Positions 8,561-19,000 of a DNA stretch of 48,748 bases are shown here, piece after piece. Under the pieces are notes generated by a model. It did no database searches and was not told the DNA's origin. It saw nothing but the letters and a program-made list of their open reading frames with translations. The position numbers were made by a program, and so were the translations under genes. The stretch comes from an uncultured Flaviramulus sp. (GTDB lineage Bacteria; Bacteroidota; Bacteroidia; Flavobacteriales; Flavobacteriaceae): contig CANKVS010000031.1 in assembly GCA_947487155.1 (NCBI GenBank), positions 1-48,748 on the forward strand, read 5' to 3'. Position 1 is the first letter of the stretch. Every line of letters begins with the position of its first letter.

Positions 8561-9553
8561 TTAAACTTTACGGTTAAATCTAAAAACGTTTCCGTTTTGT
8601 TCAATATTAAAAAACTTGCAGTTTGAGTAATGCACAAATCGATATGCAGTGTTATAATCAAAAGATTTGTCTTCTACTTTAAAAATATCATCAACATCTA
8701 CATGTCCGTAAGGAGAGATTCGTCTAAACTTGTACTCTATAGCATTACCCAAATCGTGTAACTCAAACCAAGCACCAGCAGCAATACCAGAAAGCCATTG
8801 TGCTTTTTCATGTAAATGATCAACAGGTTTTGACTCTAAAGAGCCAATAAAATTAGGTTCGTATGCTTTTAGTTTATCTAAAAAACATCGTAGGTTTTCA
8901 CTTTTCTGAGAACCTTTAAATTTTGAAATTTCACCAGCTTCAGAAACTTCGTAAGCATAATTCTCTGTATCAGCGAGCAAAACATTACCAACCGTACTTG
9001 GTGTAAACCATTTTGAGTTTTCAAGCTTCTTTTTAATGCCTAAGTCTGTTACCGAAGCAATTAAAGCATCCGTTACAAATCGGGCACAATTACTAGCATT
9101 TTTTTTAAAAGCAGCATATCGTATAAAATGTTTGTTTTGCATTTTGGTAATATGTGTTCTTGCTTTATTGTAATCTACCGCATCGCAAACCGAGGCTACC
9201 AATTTACCATCGCCATGGGTAAGCTTAGGCTGTGTTGCTAAAAAGGTTAATATATTATCTAGATTTTTAATCTTACCGTTTTCAATTTCGGCTGTTACTG
9301 GAAAATGAAGTTCATTATCTGTATCGCGTCCACGTACCCGTCCGTTAGGCTCAGGAGTAATATAACGTCCAAAATCATGGTATTCTAAAACACCCGTTGC
9401 TTTATCAATCAATACTAAAGCGGCATGACCTGCACGTAAATAATTCTTCTTTCCAACGCCTAAAAAACGTAAATACGGAGAAAACCATTCTTCAGAAACC
9501 ATAACAATAGTATCTGGATAAGCAAGTGTTAAAATAATACCTGTATTATTCAT
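8561..9553 (-). CDS. Unrecognised protein, possible permuted papain-like fold
   Basis: A 330-residue soluble protein with no signal peptide or membrane helix, which I cannot assign to a characterised family. Two features stand out: RAGHAALVLIDKATGVLEYHDF (His43), resembling the His strand of permuted NlpC/P60, YiiX or LRAT hydrolases, and KNASNCARFVTDALIA (Cys156), resembling their nucleophile helix. The order His then Cys is that of the permuted group. The C-terminal half, with EKAQWLSGIAAGAWFELHD and EYKFRRISPYGHVD, seems to be a second domain. The start overlaps the end of the upstream NRDE gene by 8 bases, so the pair is translationally coupled. The enzyme idea is an inference from two motifs. 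Confidence 0.6.
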   Translation of the reverse strand: MNNTGIILTLAYPDTIVMVSEEWFSPYLRFLGVGKKNYLRAGHAALVLIDKATGVLEYHDFGRYITPEPNGRVRGRDTDNELHFPVTAEIENGKIKNLDNILTFLATQPKLTHGDGKLVASVCDAVDYNKARTHITKMQNKHFIRYAAFKKNASNCARFVTDALIASVTDLGIKKKLENSKWFTPSTVGNVLLADTENYAYEVSEAGEISKFKGSQKSENLRCFLDKLKAYEPNFIGSLESKPVDHLHEKAQWLSGIAAGAWFELHDLGNAIEYKFRRISPYGHVDVDDIFKVEDKSFDYNTAYRFVHYSNCKFFNIEQNGNVFRFNRKV

Positions 9554-10271
9554 TTACGGTTTGCGGAATATAGAATATTTTAGAAGCAACTGTATTATTT
9601 AAAAGGCTTTCATATTTCATACCAATAGCATCTTCATTTTTTTCTACCTGTGTAATACTAGTTGTTTTTACAAAATCACGATCCATAACAATACCATAAT
9701 CATCATTATTGTTTCCTCCCGTTTTATGAAATTCTAATAAGGTATTTGCATTCAGTTTATTTTCAACTTTAAAGGTATTAAACCACTGTAAACGTTCTGC
9801 TTTCATAGCTTCGGAATACAACGTAGCAGATGACCAAATTTTTGGTTCTAAAGGTAATGTTGTAAAATGTTTTTGGTCACCATCCCAAACCAATTCGTAA
9901 AACTTTAAATTGGTATTCCAATCTATAATCACCATAGTAAAGGGTTCTATATCTTGAAATTTGTATGAATCAACAGCCGTTTCTAAATCATCTGTAGTCA
10001 TAAAATCTTTAGCCACCACTCCCCTACTTAATCTGTACTCTGGTTTTCGTTTATGACAAACAAATGCACCATTCAACATGCAAACCATTCTGTTTTTTTC
10101 GCTTACACCAATCCAAGTTCCCCCAGATAACTCATCTTTAGGAAACAAAAGTTTCGTTTTATTTATGGTATAAAAATCTGGTGATAATGGTATTCTATTT
10201 GGTGCTTCATCTCTATTAGATGTTAGCACAAAATCATTTTCTCCTTTCGGAATTATAGTTACTGTACACAT
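9546..10271 (-). CDS. NRDE (TANGO2-like) family protein
   Basis: Member of the NRDE/TANGO2 family, named for the Asn-Arg-Asp-Glu motif, seen here in FVLTSNRDEAPNRIP. The start was chosen at 10271 rather than the in-frame ATG at 10301 because it yields MCTVTIIPK: the second-position cysteine is the hallmark of the family and would become N-terminal after methionine removal, as in Ntn-type folds. Further family features are SGGTWIGVSEKNRMVCMLNG and RGVVAKDF. Product about 241 residues. Eukaryotic TANGO2 is linked to lipid and haem metabolism; bacterial roles are unsettled. It is coupled to the downstream gene by an ATGAATAA overlap. Confidence 0.88.
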   Translation of the reverse strand: MCTVTIIPKGENDFVLTSNRDEAPNRIPLSPDFYTINKTKLLFPKDELSGGTWIGVSEKNRMVCMLNGAFVCHKRKPEYRLSRGVVAKDFMTTDDLETAVDSYKFQDIEPFTMVIIDWNTNLKFYELVWDGDQKHFTTLPLEPKIWSSATLYSEAMKAERLQWFNTFKVENKLNANTLLEFHKTGGNNNDDYGIVMDRDFVKTTSITQVEKNEDAIGMKYESLLNNTVASKIFYIPQTVNE

Positions 10272-10371
10272 AAAAACGATAGTCTTAAAACAGGTAGGCA
10301 ACTTACAAAAATTAACTAAATATTAATACTTATTTGAAGAAACTATATTATTACAGCTATTATAAAATTCG

Positions 10372-10379
10372 TAAATTTG
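10372..10379 (+). promoter_or_regulatory. Promoter -7 box for pruA
   Basis: TAAATTTG is an exact TAnnTTTG match, 41 bases before the pruA ATG and followed by a short AT-rich leader. No clear -33 TTG is seen at normal spacing. Confidence 0.55.
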
Positions 10380-10420
10380 CAGCTCATTTTTTGATAATTC
10401 AATAAAAAAAATACATAATA

Positions 10421-12049
10421 ATGGGAAAAGGATTTTTTAATGTACCAGTTGCTGTTAACGAACCCGTTAAAGGATATGCTCCTGGTTCTCCAGAGCGCGA
10501 AGCCGTTCTTGAGGCATACAAAACCATGTTTAACAGTAAAATTGATGTACCCATGTACATTAACGGGAAAAATGTTACTACTGGAAACACTAGAACAATG
10601 TCACCTCCACACGACCACAAACATGTGGTTGGAATTTACCATTTAGCAGAACAGTCTAATATAGATGATGCTATTGCCACAGCTTTAGAAGCTAGAAAAA
10701 GCTGGTCGCAAATGCCTTGGGAACAACGTGCAGGTATCTTTTTAAAAGCTGCCGAACTTATTGCGGGCCCTTATCGTGCAAAAATTAATGCTGCGACTAT
10801 GATTGCGCAATCTAAAACCGTGCACCAAGCAGAAATTGATGCGGCTTGCGAGTTTATAGATTTTTTGCGTTTTAATGTACAGTTTATGACTGATATTTAC
10901 ATGGAGCAACCAGAAAGCACAAGTGATGCCTGGAACCGTATAGAATATCGTCCATTAGAAGGGTTCACTTATGCTGTTACACCGTTTAACTTTACTGCTA
11001 TTGCTGGAAACTTACCTGCATGTATGGCACTAATGGGTAATGTTGTGGTTTGGAAACCCAGCGATAGCCAAATATATTCTGCTAAAGTCATTATGGATGT
11101 GTTTGAAGAAGCTGGTGTACCTCCTGGTGTTATTAATGTTGTTTTTGGCGACCCCGTTATGATTACAAATACAGTAATGGCAAGTCCAGATTTTTCTGGA
11201 TTACACTTTACGGGTTCTACATTTGTTTTTAAAGAACTTTGGAAACAAATAGGAAACAACATCCATAACTACAAAACTTACCCACGAATTGTAGGTGAAA
11301 CTGGTGGTAAAGACTTTATTATTGCTCATAAATCGGCAAATGCAAAACAAGTAGCAACTGCTATTTCGCGTGGTGCTTTCGAGTTTCAAGGGCAAAAATG
11401 TAGTGCTGCTTCTCGTGCTTATATTCCACAAAGTCTTTGGGTCGATGTTAAAAAATATGTTGTTGAAGACGTAAATTCGTTTAAAATGGGTTCTCCTGAA
11501 GATTTAAGCAACTTTATTACCGCTGTAATTCATGAGGGTTCTTTTGATAAACTGGCTAAATATATAGATGGAGCAAAAGCTGATGCTGATGCCGAAATAT
11601 TAGTTGGTGGTAATTACGACAAAAGTAAAGGCTATTTTATTGAACCTACAGTTATTGTTACAAAAGACCCGAAATACACCACCATGTGTACAGAGTTATT
11701 TGGCCCTGTAATTACTATTTACGTGTATGAAGATGACACTTACGCGGAAACTTTAAAACTAGTAGATGACACTAGCGAATATGCCTTAACAGGTGCTATT
11801 TTATCTAAAGACAGATATGCCGTAACACAAGCTACTGAAGCTTTACAAAACGCAGCTGGAAACTTTTATATAAACGACAAACCAACAGGTGCCGTTGTAG
11901 GCCAACAGCCATTTGGCGGAGCAAGAGCATCTGGAACTAACGATAAAGCAGGTAGTGCTCAAAACTTATTACGTTGGGTATCGCCTAGAATGATAAAAGA
12001 AACCTTTGTAACGCCTACGGATTATAGATATCCGTTTTTAGGGGAATAG
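10421..12049 (+). CDS. pruA: L-glutamate gamma-semialdehyde (1-pyrroline-5-carboxylate) dehydrogenase
   Basis: Oxidises glutamate semialdehyde, in equilibrium with 1-pyrroline-5-carboxylate, to glutamate with NAD+: the second step of proline catabolism. The 542-residue protein shows the aldehyde dehydrogenase core with the general-base glutamate in VGETGGKDF (Glu293) and the nucleophile in FEFQGQKCSAASRAY (Cys327). The terminal motif QPFGGARASGTNDKAGS followed by LLRWVSPRMIKE is typical of the P5C dehydrogenase branch. It is monofunctional: no proline dehydrogenase domain is fused. A diverged copy of its last 27 codons plus stop occurs at 29836-29919, on the far side of the accessory block that follows. 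Confidence 0.95.
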   Translation: MGKGFFNVPVAVNEPVKGYAPGSPEREAVLEAYKTMFNSKIDVPMYINGKNVTTGNTRTMSPPHDHKHVVGIYHLAEQSNIDDAIATALEARKSWSQMPWEQRAGIFLKAAELIAGPYRAKINAATMIAQSKTVHQAEIDAACEFIDFLRFNVQFMTDIYMEQPESTSDAWNRIEYRPLEGFTYAVTPFNFTAIAGNLPACMALMGNVVVWKPSDSQIYSAKVIMDVFEEAGVPPGVINVVFGDPVMITNTVMASPDFSGLHFTGSTFVFKELWKQIGNNIHNYKTYPRIVGETGGKDFIIAHKSANAKQVATAISRGAFEFQGQKCSAASRAYIPQSLWVDVKKYVVEDVNSFKMGSPEDLSNFITAVIHEGSFDKLAKYIDGAKADADAEILVGGNYDKSKGYFIEPTVIVTKDPKYTTMCTELFGPVITIYVYEDDTYAETLKLVDDTSEYALTGAILSKDRYAVTQATEALQNAAGNFYINDKPTGAVVGQQPFGGARASGTNDKAGSAQNLLRWVSPRMIKETFVTPTDYRYPFLGE

Positions 12050-12090
12050 AAATTTTGTTCTTAAATTTGGTCTAACTCACGTTATTTACA

Positions 12091-12147
12091 ATAATACTAA
12101 CCTATTGGTTAGAAAATTACTTTTTCTAACCAATAGGTTAGTATTAT
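12091..12147. terminator. 26-bp perfect hairpin between convergent genes
   Basis: Arms 12091-12116 and 12122-12147 are perfectly complementary over 26 bp with a 5-base loop. Each arm itself contains the smaller palindrome CTAACC-TATT-GGTTAG. The element lies between pruA and the convergent gene ending at 12189, where a bidirectional terminator is expected. The nested symmetry is more than a terminator needs, so a protein- or recombination-related role is possible. Confidence 0.6.
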
Positions 12148-12188
12148 AATAACTAGTATTATCTCTAAGTTACAAATAATATATTGAC

Positions 12189-13523
12189 CTACTTATTTGC
12201 TGTTTTCATTTTAAGACTTTTGTTAATAAACGTTCCTAAATCCCGTCCTTGTTTTACTCCAATTTCAATGGCAGCCATATAATGTATGCCTCCATACAGT
12301 CTACTCATAGCAGCTTCATCTGCAGCGTGAGAAAAAGATTTAAAAGTTCTTATAGGAAGCCCGAATTCAACTTCAGTATCATCTGCAAAAGCAAAATTTT
12401 CACCAAATACACCTGTTAACACTACGGATGCAGCTCCTGAAACTACAGAATGTCCACTTACATATTCAGGAAAAGGAGGGGTTTGCAAGATTGGTTTCCA
12501 ATCTTCATCAATATATTGATTAATTAATGTTTCTGGGCGTATTAAATTACTTCTATATTTTTCATCCCAACAACTTATAAAAGCATCTGCAATTGCTATT
12601 GATGTTTTTGTATAGGCAAATACTGTTTTATCAAAATCTGAATTAGTCTTTTTGCATGCTATTTTGGTTATACCAATCCAATGTGCACCAGGAGTTATTT
12701 TTTTAACAGCAAACATTAGATGGCCACGAGTTACAGACACATAAGGGTTACAATCCCAAAATTGAGCAATTTCAATTTCTTCTGAAGCATCTCCTGTATT
12801 TGTAATTGTATTACTTACGTCATAAACTTCTTTAAGTTCTTTATAAAACTTAGATTCCTTATCCATAGAAAAAGCAGGTGGCGGAATGGGTTTAAATTGA
12901 GCCGCAGAATCTAGCGTAAAAGGACGGATTTTATTCCAATGTGGCTCTATACCATCCATGTATGCTGGAGGCGTTGGTTGCCATCTAGAAGGGTCAACAC
13001 TATTTAGCGTAAATTTTGGCATACTTCTGGTTTCCTTATAATTATCTTTGTCCATCCATAAAATAATATGCTCTGCTACTTGTAATCCATAATCTTTAGA
13101 TGCTTTAAATTCTGACGAATTTTTACTTTCCCAAATACTATATAGACTATCTCTATAAGATTCTATTTTATTTTCTGAAAAAATAAGGTTTTTACTCACT
13201 TCCATATGTGCTACCAAAGCTGCTAACTTATAATTTATAGATTCTGGGTTTTCACTTTTTGGAATTGAAGTCAAATTGGTTACTTGCGTGCTTAATGGTT
13301 GATATTCTTTATTTTGGCTAGCAATAATCTCATAAGCTGCAATATTGGGGTAGGCGTATATTCTACTAGCAACAGGTGGTGAAAAAATATCATGAATCAT
13401 TATTTGAGTTACATAATCAACAGCTTTATGGTAATCATCTGGATTAATTATAATAGATTCATTTTCCTTACCACAACTGATAAAAAAACTAACCAAAACT
13501 AAGGTCAAAAAACACTTTTTCAT
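12189..13523 (-). CDS. Vanadium-dependent haloperoxidase/PAP2-type lipoprotein
   Basis: A 444-residue protein of the acid phosphatase/vanadium haloperoxidase superfamily, predicted to be exported and lipidated (hydrophobic N terminus ending in FFISC, Cys17). The vanadate/phosphate-site motifs are at the C terminus: PEYVSGHSVVSGAAS (His358) and SRLYGGIHYMAAIEIG (Arg408, His414). The sequence cannot say whether it oxidises halides or hydrolyses phosphate esters. It is the last gene of the leftward run that also carries GH172 and the FG-GAP proteins. Such proteins often accompany ASPIC/FG-GAP and SusCD genes in Bacteroidota, which is recalled knowledge rather than something shown here. Confidence 0.85.
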   Translation of the reverse strand: MKKCFLTLVLVSFFISCGKENESIIINPDDYHKAVDYVTQIMIHDIFSPPVASRIYAYPNIAAYEIIASQNKEYQPLSTQVTNLTSIPKSENPESINYKLAALVAHMEVSKNLIFSENKIESYRDSLYSIWESKNSSEFKASKDYGLQVAEHIILWMDKDNYKETRSMPKFTLNSVDPSRWQPTPPAYMDGIEPHWNKIRPFTLDSAAQFKPIPPPAFSMDKESKFYKELKEVYDVSNTITNTGDASEEIEIAQFWDCNPYVSVTRGHLMFAVKKITPGAHWIGITKIACKKTNSDFDKTVFAYTKTSIAIADAFISCWDEKYRSNLIRPETLINQYIDEDWKPILQTPPFPEYVSGHSVVSGAASVVLTGVFGENFAFADDTEVEFGLPIRTFKSFSHAADEAAMSRLYGGIHYMAAIEIGVKQGRDLGTFINKSLKMKTANK

Positions 13524-13655
13524 TGAGTCAACTTATTTACTTATTAAATTCATTTTATCATTCTAATGAAAAAACACTAATCATCATTTTTTTCATTGTA
13601 GCTATAAAAAGGGTTTTATTTACTATAAATTACTTCCTTTTTTTAAGAGAATTCG

Positions 13656-14915
13656 TTATTGTTTTTCTTCTTCTTTATCTTTAAATTCATCTTGGTGTGA
13701 TATCATATCCAATTCTTCCTTAGATGGCAATGCTGGAAAAGGCATATGCGGTTCTGCCTGATACCAATATACTACTGATGCCAAATCGTCTTGTAAAGAT
13801 AAATAAGCTCCATTATCTTTCCAACCTAAACTTTGAAGCGTTACTTTTAAATCATTCTTAAATCTAATAGGGTCTAAAACATGCCAACGGTACTGTCCAA
13901 AAACATCATGCCCTGGAACTTTATAAAAACCATTATATAATGTATTATAGTTTTCATAAGCAAGCTCTTTACCTTCTGTATCTAACGGTTTATACCCGTA
14001 AGATCCACAGAAATAATCTTCTTCACCAGTACCATTAATGGTTGGGTAATCTGTATCGCCATCAATGTAAAATTTAATTTCCCCTTCTCCCCACCAAAGC
14101 GGACTTCTTGAACCATGTAATACATAAGCGCCTACATAGTGCCCTTGTCCTTTAACATTGTCAATCATTGTATATACTTCCTTTTCTTTTAATTTCTTCA
14201 CTCTTCTAAACTGAGCATGGAAATATGCTGCATTTTCGGGGATTTCTTGTAAGGTATAATCTACTTGATAATACACCGATATTTTCTTATCACTTGCATT
14301 TTCTAATGTTATTCGGCATTTTTTTCTAAATGGCATCTGCCAGAAAGAATTGAAGCCATTTCTTGGGTTTACATTAATCATAGCCGAATTAATTTTAAGC
14401 TCATAACCACTACCCCACAAATTTTCATTACCTACATGTAAAACTGGTGTAGCAAAAAAATCGGCTATGGGAACTTCTACAGAGGGGTGTTTTTCGTCGT
14501 CCCAATACATACGCAATATTGAATGCCTGTAGTTACCAGGAAGGGTAATCCATATATGGTTTATTACACCTGAATCTTCAATTTCTGCTAAAGTTAACGT
14601 CTCTCCAGCATTTAAAAACAAATATGGATTTACTTTCCAGCCTGTGCCAAGTTCTCGTGCAGCATGTTTTGCTGTTCCATCCTCCAGTTTGATCATACCT
14701 CCTTTGCCTTTTTCACCTGTTAAATGCTCTGGACTTATAGATCTAGATTGGGCATCTGACATTAAATACAAATTGCCAGTATGCGGATGTACAACTTGTG
14801 CCTTTACTGAGTATTGAGCCAAAAATAAAAGGCCATACAATGCATAAACATATTGTATATTTCTAGTGGTTGGTACTATACCTAATTTTTCATACATATT
14901 GTTTGTTTTTTTCAT
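13656..14915 (-). CDS. Glycoside hydrolase family 172 (DUF2961) enzyme
   Basis: A 419-residue exported protein of the DUF2961/GH172 family, whose characterised members act on furanosides (difructose dianhydride, arabinofuranosides). The signal-like segment is about residues 20-40, ending VKAQ. The active-site region is visible as WWGEGEIKFYIDGD (Glu277/Glu279) and GTGEEDYFCGSYGY (Glu298/Glu299); family members use two glutamates in this stretch. The upstream half contains IWITLPGNYRHSILRMYWDD and NPRNGFNSFWQMPFRKKCRI, typical of the double jelly-roll. It is the only clear glycan-cleaving enzyme in the SusCD block, which suggests a furanose-containing substrate, though this has not been tested. 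Confidence 0.85.
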   Translation of the reverse strand: MKKTNNMYEKLGIVPTTRNIQYVYALYGLLFLAQYSVKAQVVHPHTGNLYLMSDAQSRSISPEHLTGEKGKGGMIKLEDGTAKHAARELGTGWKVNPYLFLNAGETLTLAEIEDSGVINHIWITLPGNYRHSILRMYWDDEKHPSVEVPIADFFATPVLHVGNENLWGSGYELKINSAMINVNPRNGFNSFWQMPFRKKCRITLENASDKKISVYYQVDYTLQEIPENAAYFHAQFRRVKKLKEKEVYTMIDNVKGQGHYVGAYVLHGSRSPLWWGEGEIKFYIDGDTDYPTINGTGEEDYFCGSYGYKPLDTEGKELAYENYNTLYNGFYKVPGHDVFGQYRWHVLDPIRFKNDLKVTLQSLGWKDNGAYLSLQDDLASVVYWYQAEPHMPFPALPSKEELDMISHQDEFKDKEEEKQ

Positions 14916-15069
14916 AATGTTTGTTATTGTTCTTAATTATTTTTATATAAATGTGTCTTTATTAACTCATAAAGGTTAATATACATCCAAATTATTGTTT
15001 GTCGTTTACTTCTAAAAAGTTAAAAATATTTTACATATACTTTTATACATATACTTTATATTTAGTTTT

Positions 15070-15993
15070 TTATAAACTGTTATTAAGTGGCACAAATATC
15101 TCCGCTTTCCATTCAAGCTCATCGCCATCTAACATAGGGCTATTATAAAAATACTCTAATGGTGTTTCTTCAATTGATATTTTATTTTCTTTCGCATAGT
15201 TATATAGTTCGTACCAGGCACGATCTGAGGTTCTGTAATTACCATAATATGTAGCTTTTAAAGCTTTTCTTTTTTTATTTTCTTTAAATTTTATTTCGGA
15301 ATGTATTGGTAATTCCTCTCTTTTATCGATGGGGACACATAAATTGAATTGTATTTTACTATTATCTACATCCCATTTTAATATTTCTATAAATGGCTTT
15401 CCTTTTACTGAAATATTATGTTCTGATAAAAAGAGTGGAATTATAAAATTATTAGCAATCATTTTTGTGGCTTTCTCCTCTATTTTGCATTCAAGAGTCA
15501 AGTAGGCACAGAAATTTTCTGGAGTATCACTATATACTACTTCTTGTTCTACCTTTGTACGAGTTAAAAAATAATCTAATGATTTTTTATAGTCTAATAG
15601 TAATGATTGTGTGTTCTCCTTTATATGATTCTTTCCTACTACAACATCAAACCTATTTTTTAAACTATTTTTAGGAGTGTTAATACCCAACATAACTTTA
15701 GTTGTCGAATCATTTTTTAGTTCTAAGTACCAAGATACTTCATACTGTTTGTGACCTATCTCCCATTTTTGTACTATTTTCTGAAATGGAACTCTATTCA
15801 AATCGGTAATAGAGTCTTTATTTTTACTATAAAAACGAGACCAACTTGTTATATTTTGATATACCACACCGGGTATAGCTTGTGCGGTAAAAACATATAT
15901 ATAATCATGTTTTTTAATTAAAAAATACCAAACAGATAACAAACTCACTATTACAATTATTATTAGCTTTAGCCTGTTACCTCTTCTTTTCAT
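15070..15993 (-). CDS. Membrane-anchored SRPBCC-like/GyrI-like protein
   Basis: A 307-residue protein with a basic start and one N-terminal helix (about residues 9-26), so it is probably anchored in the membrane with the bulk outside the cytoplasm. Residues 30-160 have the look of a helix-grip (SRPBCC) ligand-binding domain, from YVFTAQAIPGVVYQNITSWSR onward. Residues 165-305 look like a GyrI/AraC-effector-binding-type domain: KATYYGNYRTSDRAWYELYNYA, then ETPLEYFYNSPMLDGDELEW and EIFVPL. The GyrI fold binds small molecules. There is no DNA-binding domain, so a direct transcription role is unlikely. It lies 25 bases downstream of the FG-GAP gene, in the same direction. Confidence 0.6.
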   Translation of the reverse strand: MKRRGNRLKLIIIVIVSLLSVWYFLIKKHDYIYVFTAQAIPGVVYQNITSWSRFYSKNKDSITDLNRVPFQKIVQKWEIGHKQYEVSWYLELKNDSTTKVMLGINTPKNSLKNRFDVVVGKNHIKENTQSLLLDYKKSLDYFLTRTKVEQEVVYSDTPENFCAYLTLECKIEEKATKMIANNFIIPLFLSEHNISVKGKPFIEILKWDVDNSKIQFNLCVPIDKREELPIHSEIKFKENKKRKALKATYYGNYRTSDRAWYELYNYAKENKISIEETPLEYFYNSPMLDGDELEWKAEIFVPLNNSL

Positions 15994-16018
15994 ATTATAT
16001 TTTAAGTAGATTTAATAA

Positions 16019-19000
16019 TTATTTCTCTTTGTTTTGATAACTTTTAATTTTGTAAAATTCCGGTGCTTCATTATTTATTGTTACCAACAAATAAGGTGCT
16101 TCCTTAATATAAACAATATTTAAAGCTTTAACTTGTTTTTTTGATAAATCCAAATCTATTTCATGCCCTAACAATATGTTGTTTACACCTTTTATTAAGG
16201 CAGAAGGAAAGGCATCCAATTTGCCATGGTATGAATCTACTCCAAAAAAGTTTCCAGCACAAAGCACGTCTTCTTGTCCATTATTATCAAAATCGAAATT
16301 TAAAAAACAATTAATGGTTGATGTTTGCAGCTCATTGGAAAAAGGAACAAAAGTGTAATTTCCTGAATTATTCTTTAAATAGCCAGAAGCCAATGTATGT
16401 ACTTCTAGTAAAGACCCACTTTCTAGTAATTTTTTATTAAATAATTCATATAGAGATTTCCCTGCAAAACTTGTATAATCTTTAGTCTTTTTTCTAGTGA
16501 GAGATTCTAATTGGCTAGACAGTTTGTCTAACCCCATTGTGGGATAATATTTTTTATTCTTTTCTATAGCCACAATAGTTTCGGATGCAGAATTACCGTC
16601 AAAATCTCCATAATACATTTTCATTGGAAAAGTTTCGGATGCCTTAAATTTTGAATTGAGCCCCCAATTTCCTAAAAGGTAGTCTTTATCTCCATCATGG
16701 TCAATATCAAAAGAAACGATAGTCCTCCATAAACCATTAAGCTTTTTATCTAAATAAGAATGGCTAACATCTACTAATTTAGATTTATCATTTTTTAAGA
16801 ACACTGGAGCCATCCATTCTCCCACAACTATTAAATCTTCCCATCCATCATTATTAAAATCTGTCCATATAGCATCTGTAACCATGCCAATTTTATTGAG
16901 CGATTGAACAGGTTCCTCTTGTAATTTGCCTTGGTTGTTTTTTAAAAGATAAGAGGATGGCTGATTACCAAAATCATTAGATATGGCCGAAACTCCAATA
17001 AATAGGTCTAGGTCTCCATCTTTGTCATAATCATATGGCTTAATAACACTGGTATTTATGTAGAATTCCGGTAATGTTGTTTTTATAAATGTAGTGTCAT
17101 TATTTATATAAAGACGGTCTTTTAAAGCTTTGGATGTTCCGTAAAACTCCCCGCCTCCTGAAGCTACATAAATATCATTTTTGCCGTCATTGTTTATATC
17201 AAAAATACATGCTGCTTCATCTTCACAAATAGAATCGTTTACAACTGCTTTTAGTGAACTTTCTATAAATGTAGTATCCTTTAAAATATAAGTTCTGCTT
17301 TTAAAATGCTTAGAACTACCAAAGAAAATATCATTTTCACCATCTCCATCAATATCTCCTACGGTTGTAGCTGGTCCTTTTTGTGATATACTATAAGGAA
17401 TAAGTTTTTGTCTATTAAAATCAATATAAGTGTTTTCTGTGTGTTTATAATCAATTCCAAAAAGAGAAGATTTCTTAAAAAGAGGCTTTTTTAAAAGGTT
17501 AAGAGAGGAATAGGCAAAATATCTTTTTTTTGGAGTAGCCTTGTATTTTGGCTTAAAGGTTTGCCTCAAGTTTACATTATAAAACCGTTCTTCTTCATTA
17601 TTTGGCCAAATAACCACTAAAGAATCTATTGTTGATATAGTATCATCATACCCAAAATGCAAAATAGGTTCTGAAGATGATTGAAATCCTCTTGAAGTAA
17701 AGAGTTCTTTATATTGGGTTTTACCATTGTGATATGAAAAAACCTTAGTCCCTATTCCGTAAGTATTAGAGGTGTTATATCTTAATTCAATTTTAAAATA
17801 GGTATTATTATTAGCATTATTTTTATAAATGGTAGCTGGTGCATTAAGGTTATTGGTTACAATATCAATATCTCCATCATTGTCTAAATCTCCCAATGCT
17901 GTACCATTCGAGATGATTGAGTCATCAGAGATCCATTCACTTTTATTAATAAATTTGAAAGATTCTGTGCCTCGAAATATCTTATTAGGAACAGCACCAG
18001 AGGGCATTTTGCTTAATGCTTCATTATCTATTAATCTGGTATCCTTCATTTTTTGTTTGATAAAATCATTAGACATAAAATTCATATAATCTAAATCATT
18101 AGGTCTTTTTGGAATACCATTGCTTATAAATAAATCTTGTTCTCCATCATTATTAAAATCTGCAAAAAGAGCACTCCAACTCCAATCTGTTGCAGCTACA
18201 TTCCCTAATAGCCCTACTTCACTGAAAAATTTTCCATTTTTATTTAAATGTAGCATATTTCTGGAATATTGATAATGGTATCCTAAATCTTGCGTTTGTA
18301 TTTTCTCAAGAGAAAAACTGTTATTATTCCCCGAATGAGATTTTTTTAATACAGTCTCGTTATAAGGAAGCATATCTAAGGATATTAAATCTGGAAAACC
18401 ATCATGATTAATATCTGCAACATCATTACCCATGGAAAACTTGCTAACATGTCCAAAATAATTTTTTAAAGATTCTGTAAATGTGCCGTTACCGTTATTA
18501 ATATAAAAATAATCGTCTTCATGAAAATCGTTTCCCACGTAAATATCTGGGTAACCGTCTTGGTTAAAATCTGAAATAGCTAGTCCTAAACCATATCCAT
18601 TAGGGCTACCATAAATCCCTGATTTATCACTTACGTCTGTAAATATCCCATTGTCGTTTCTTAATAATTTATCTCCACTTTTATTTGTTCTATTATCCCT
18701 AATGCTGGCTTTTCCAAACGAATCTTCTGTATGGATTGCATGGTTAAGCAAATACATATCTAAATCCCCATCCAAATCATAGTCAAAAAAAGCAGCAGTA
18801 GTTCCATAGTTTTTAAAATCTAATCCAAATTCTTTTGCTCTTTCTGTAAATGTACCATTGCCATTATTTATAAATAATTCGTTGTGCCCTTCAAACTTAT
18901 TAATTCCCACAACTGCACATACGTATATATCTAGTAAACCATCTCCATTTATATCGACCATAATTGTTCCTGTATTCCAATCGCTACTTCCTGAAACACC

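Noticed and set aside
8443..8661. 72-codon minus-strand frame overlapping the end of the unrecognised protein
   Set aside because: It covers a dispersed intergenic repeat and the end of a real gene in another frame, with no protein-like character.
10272..10301. Upstream ATG for the NRDE gene
   Set aside because: Using it would bury the cysteine that must follow the initiator methionine in this family.
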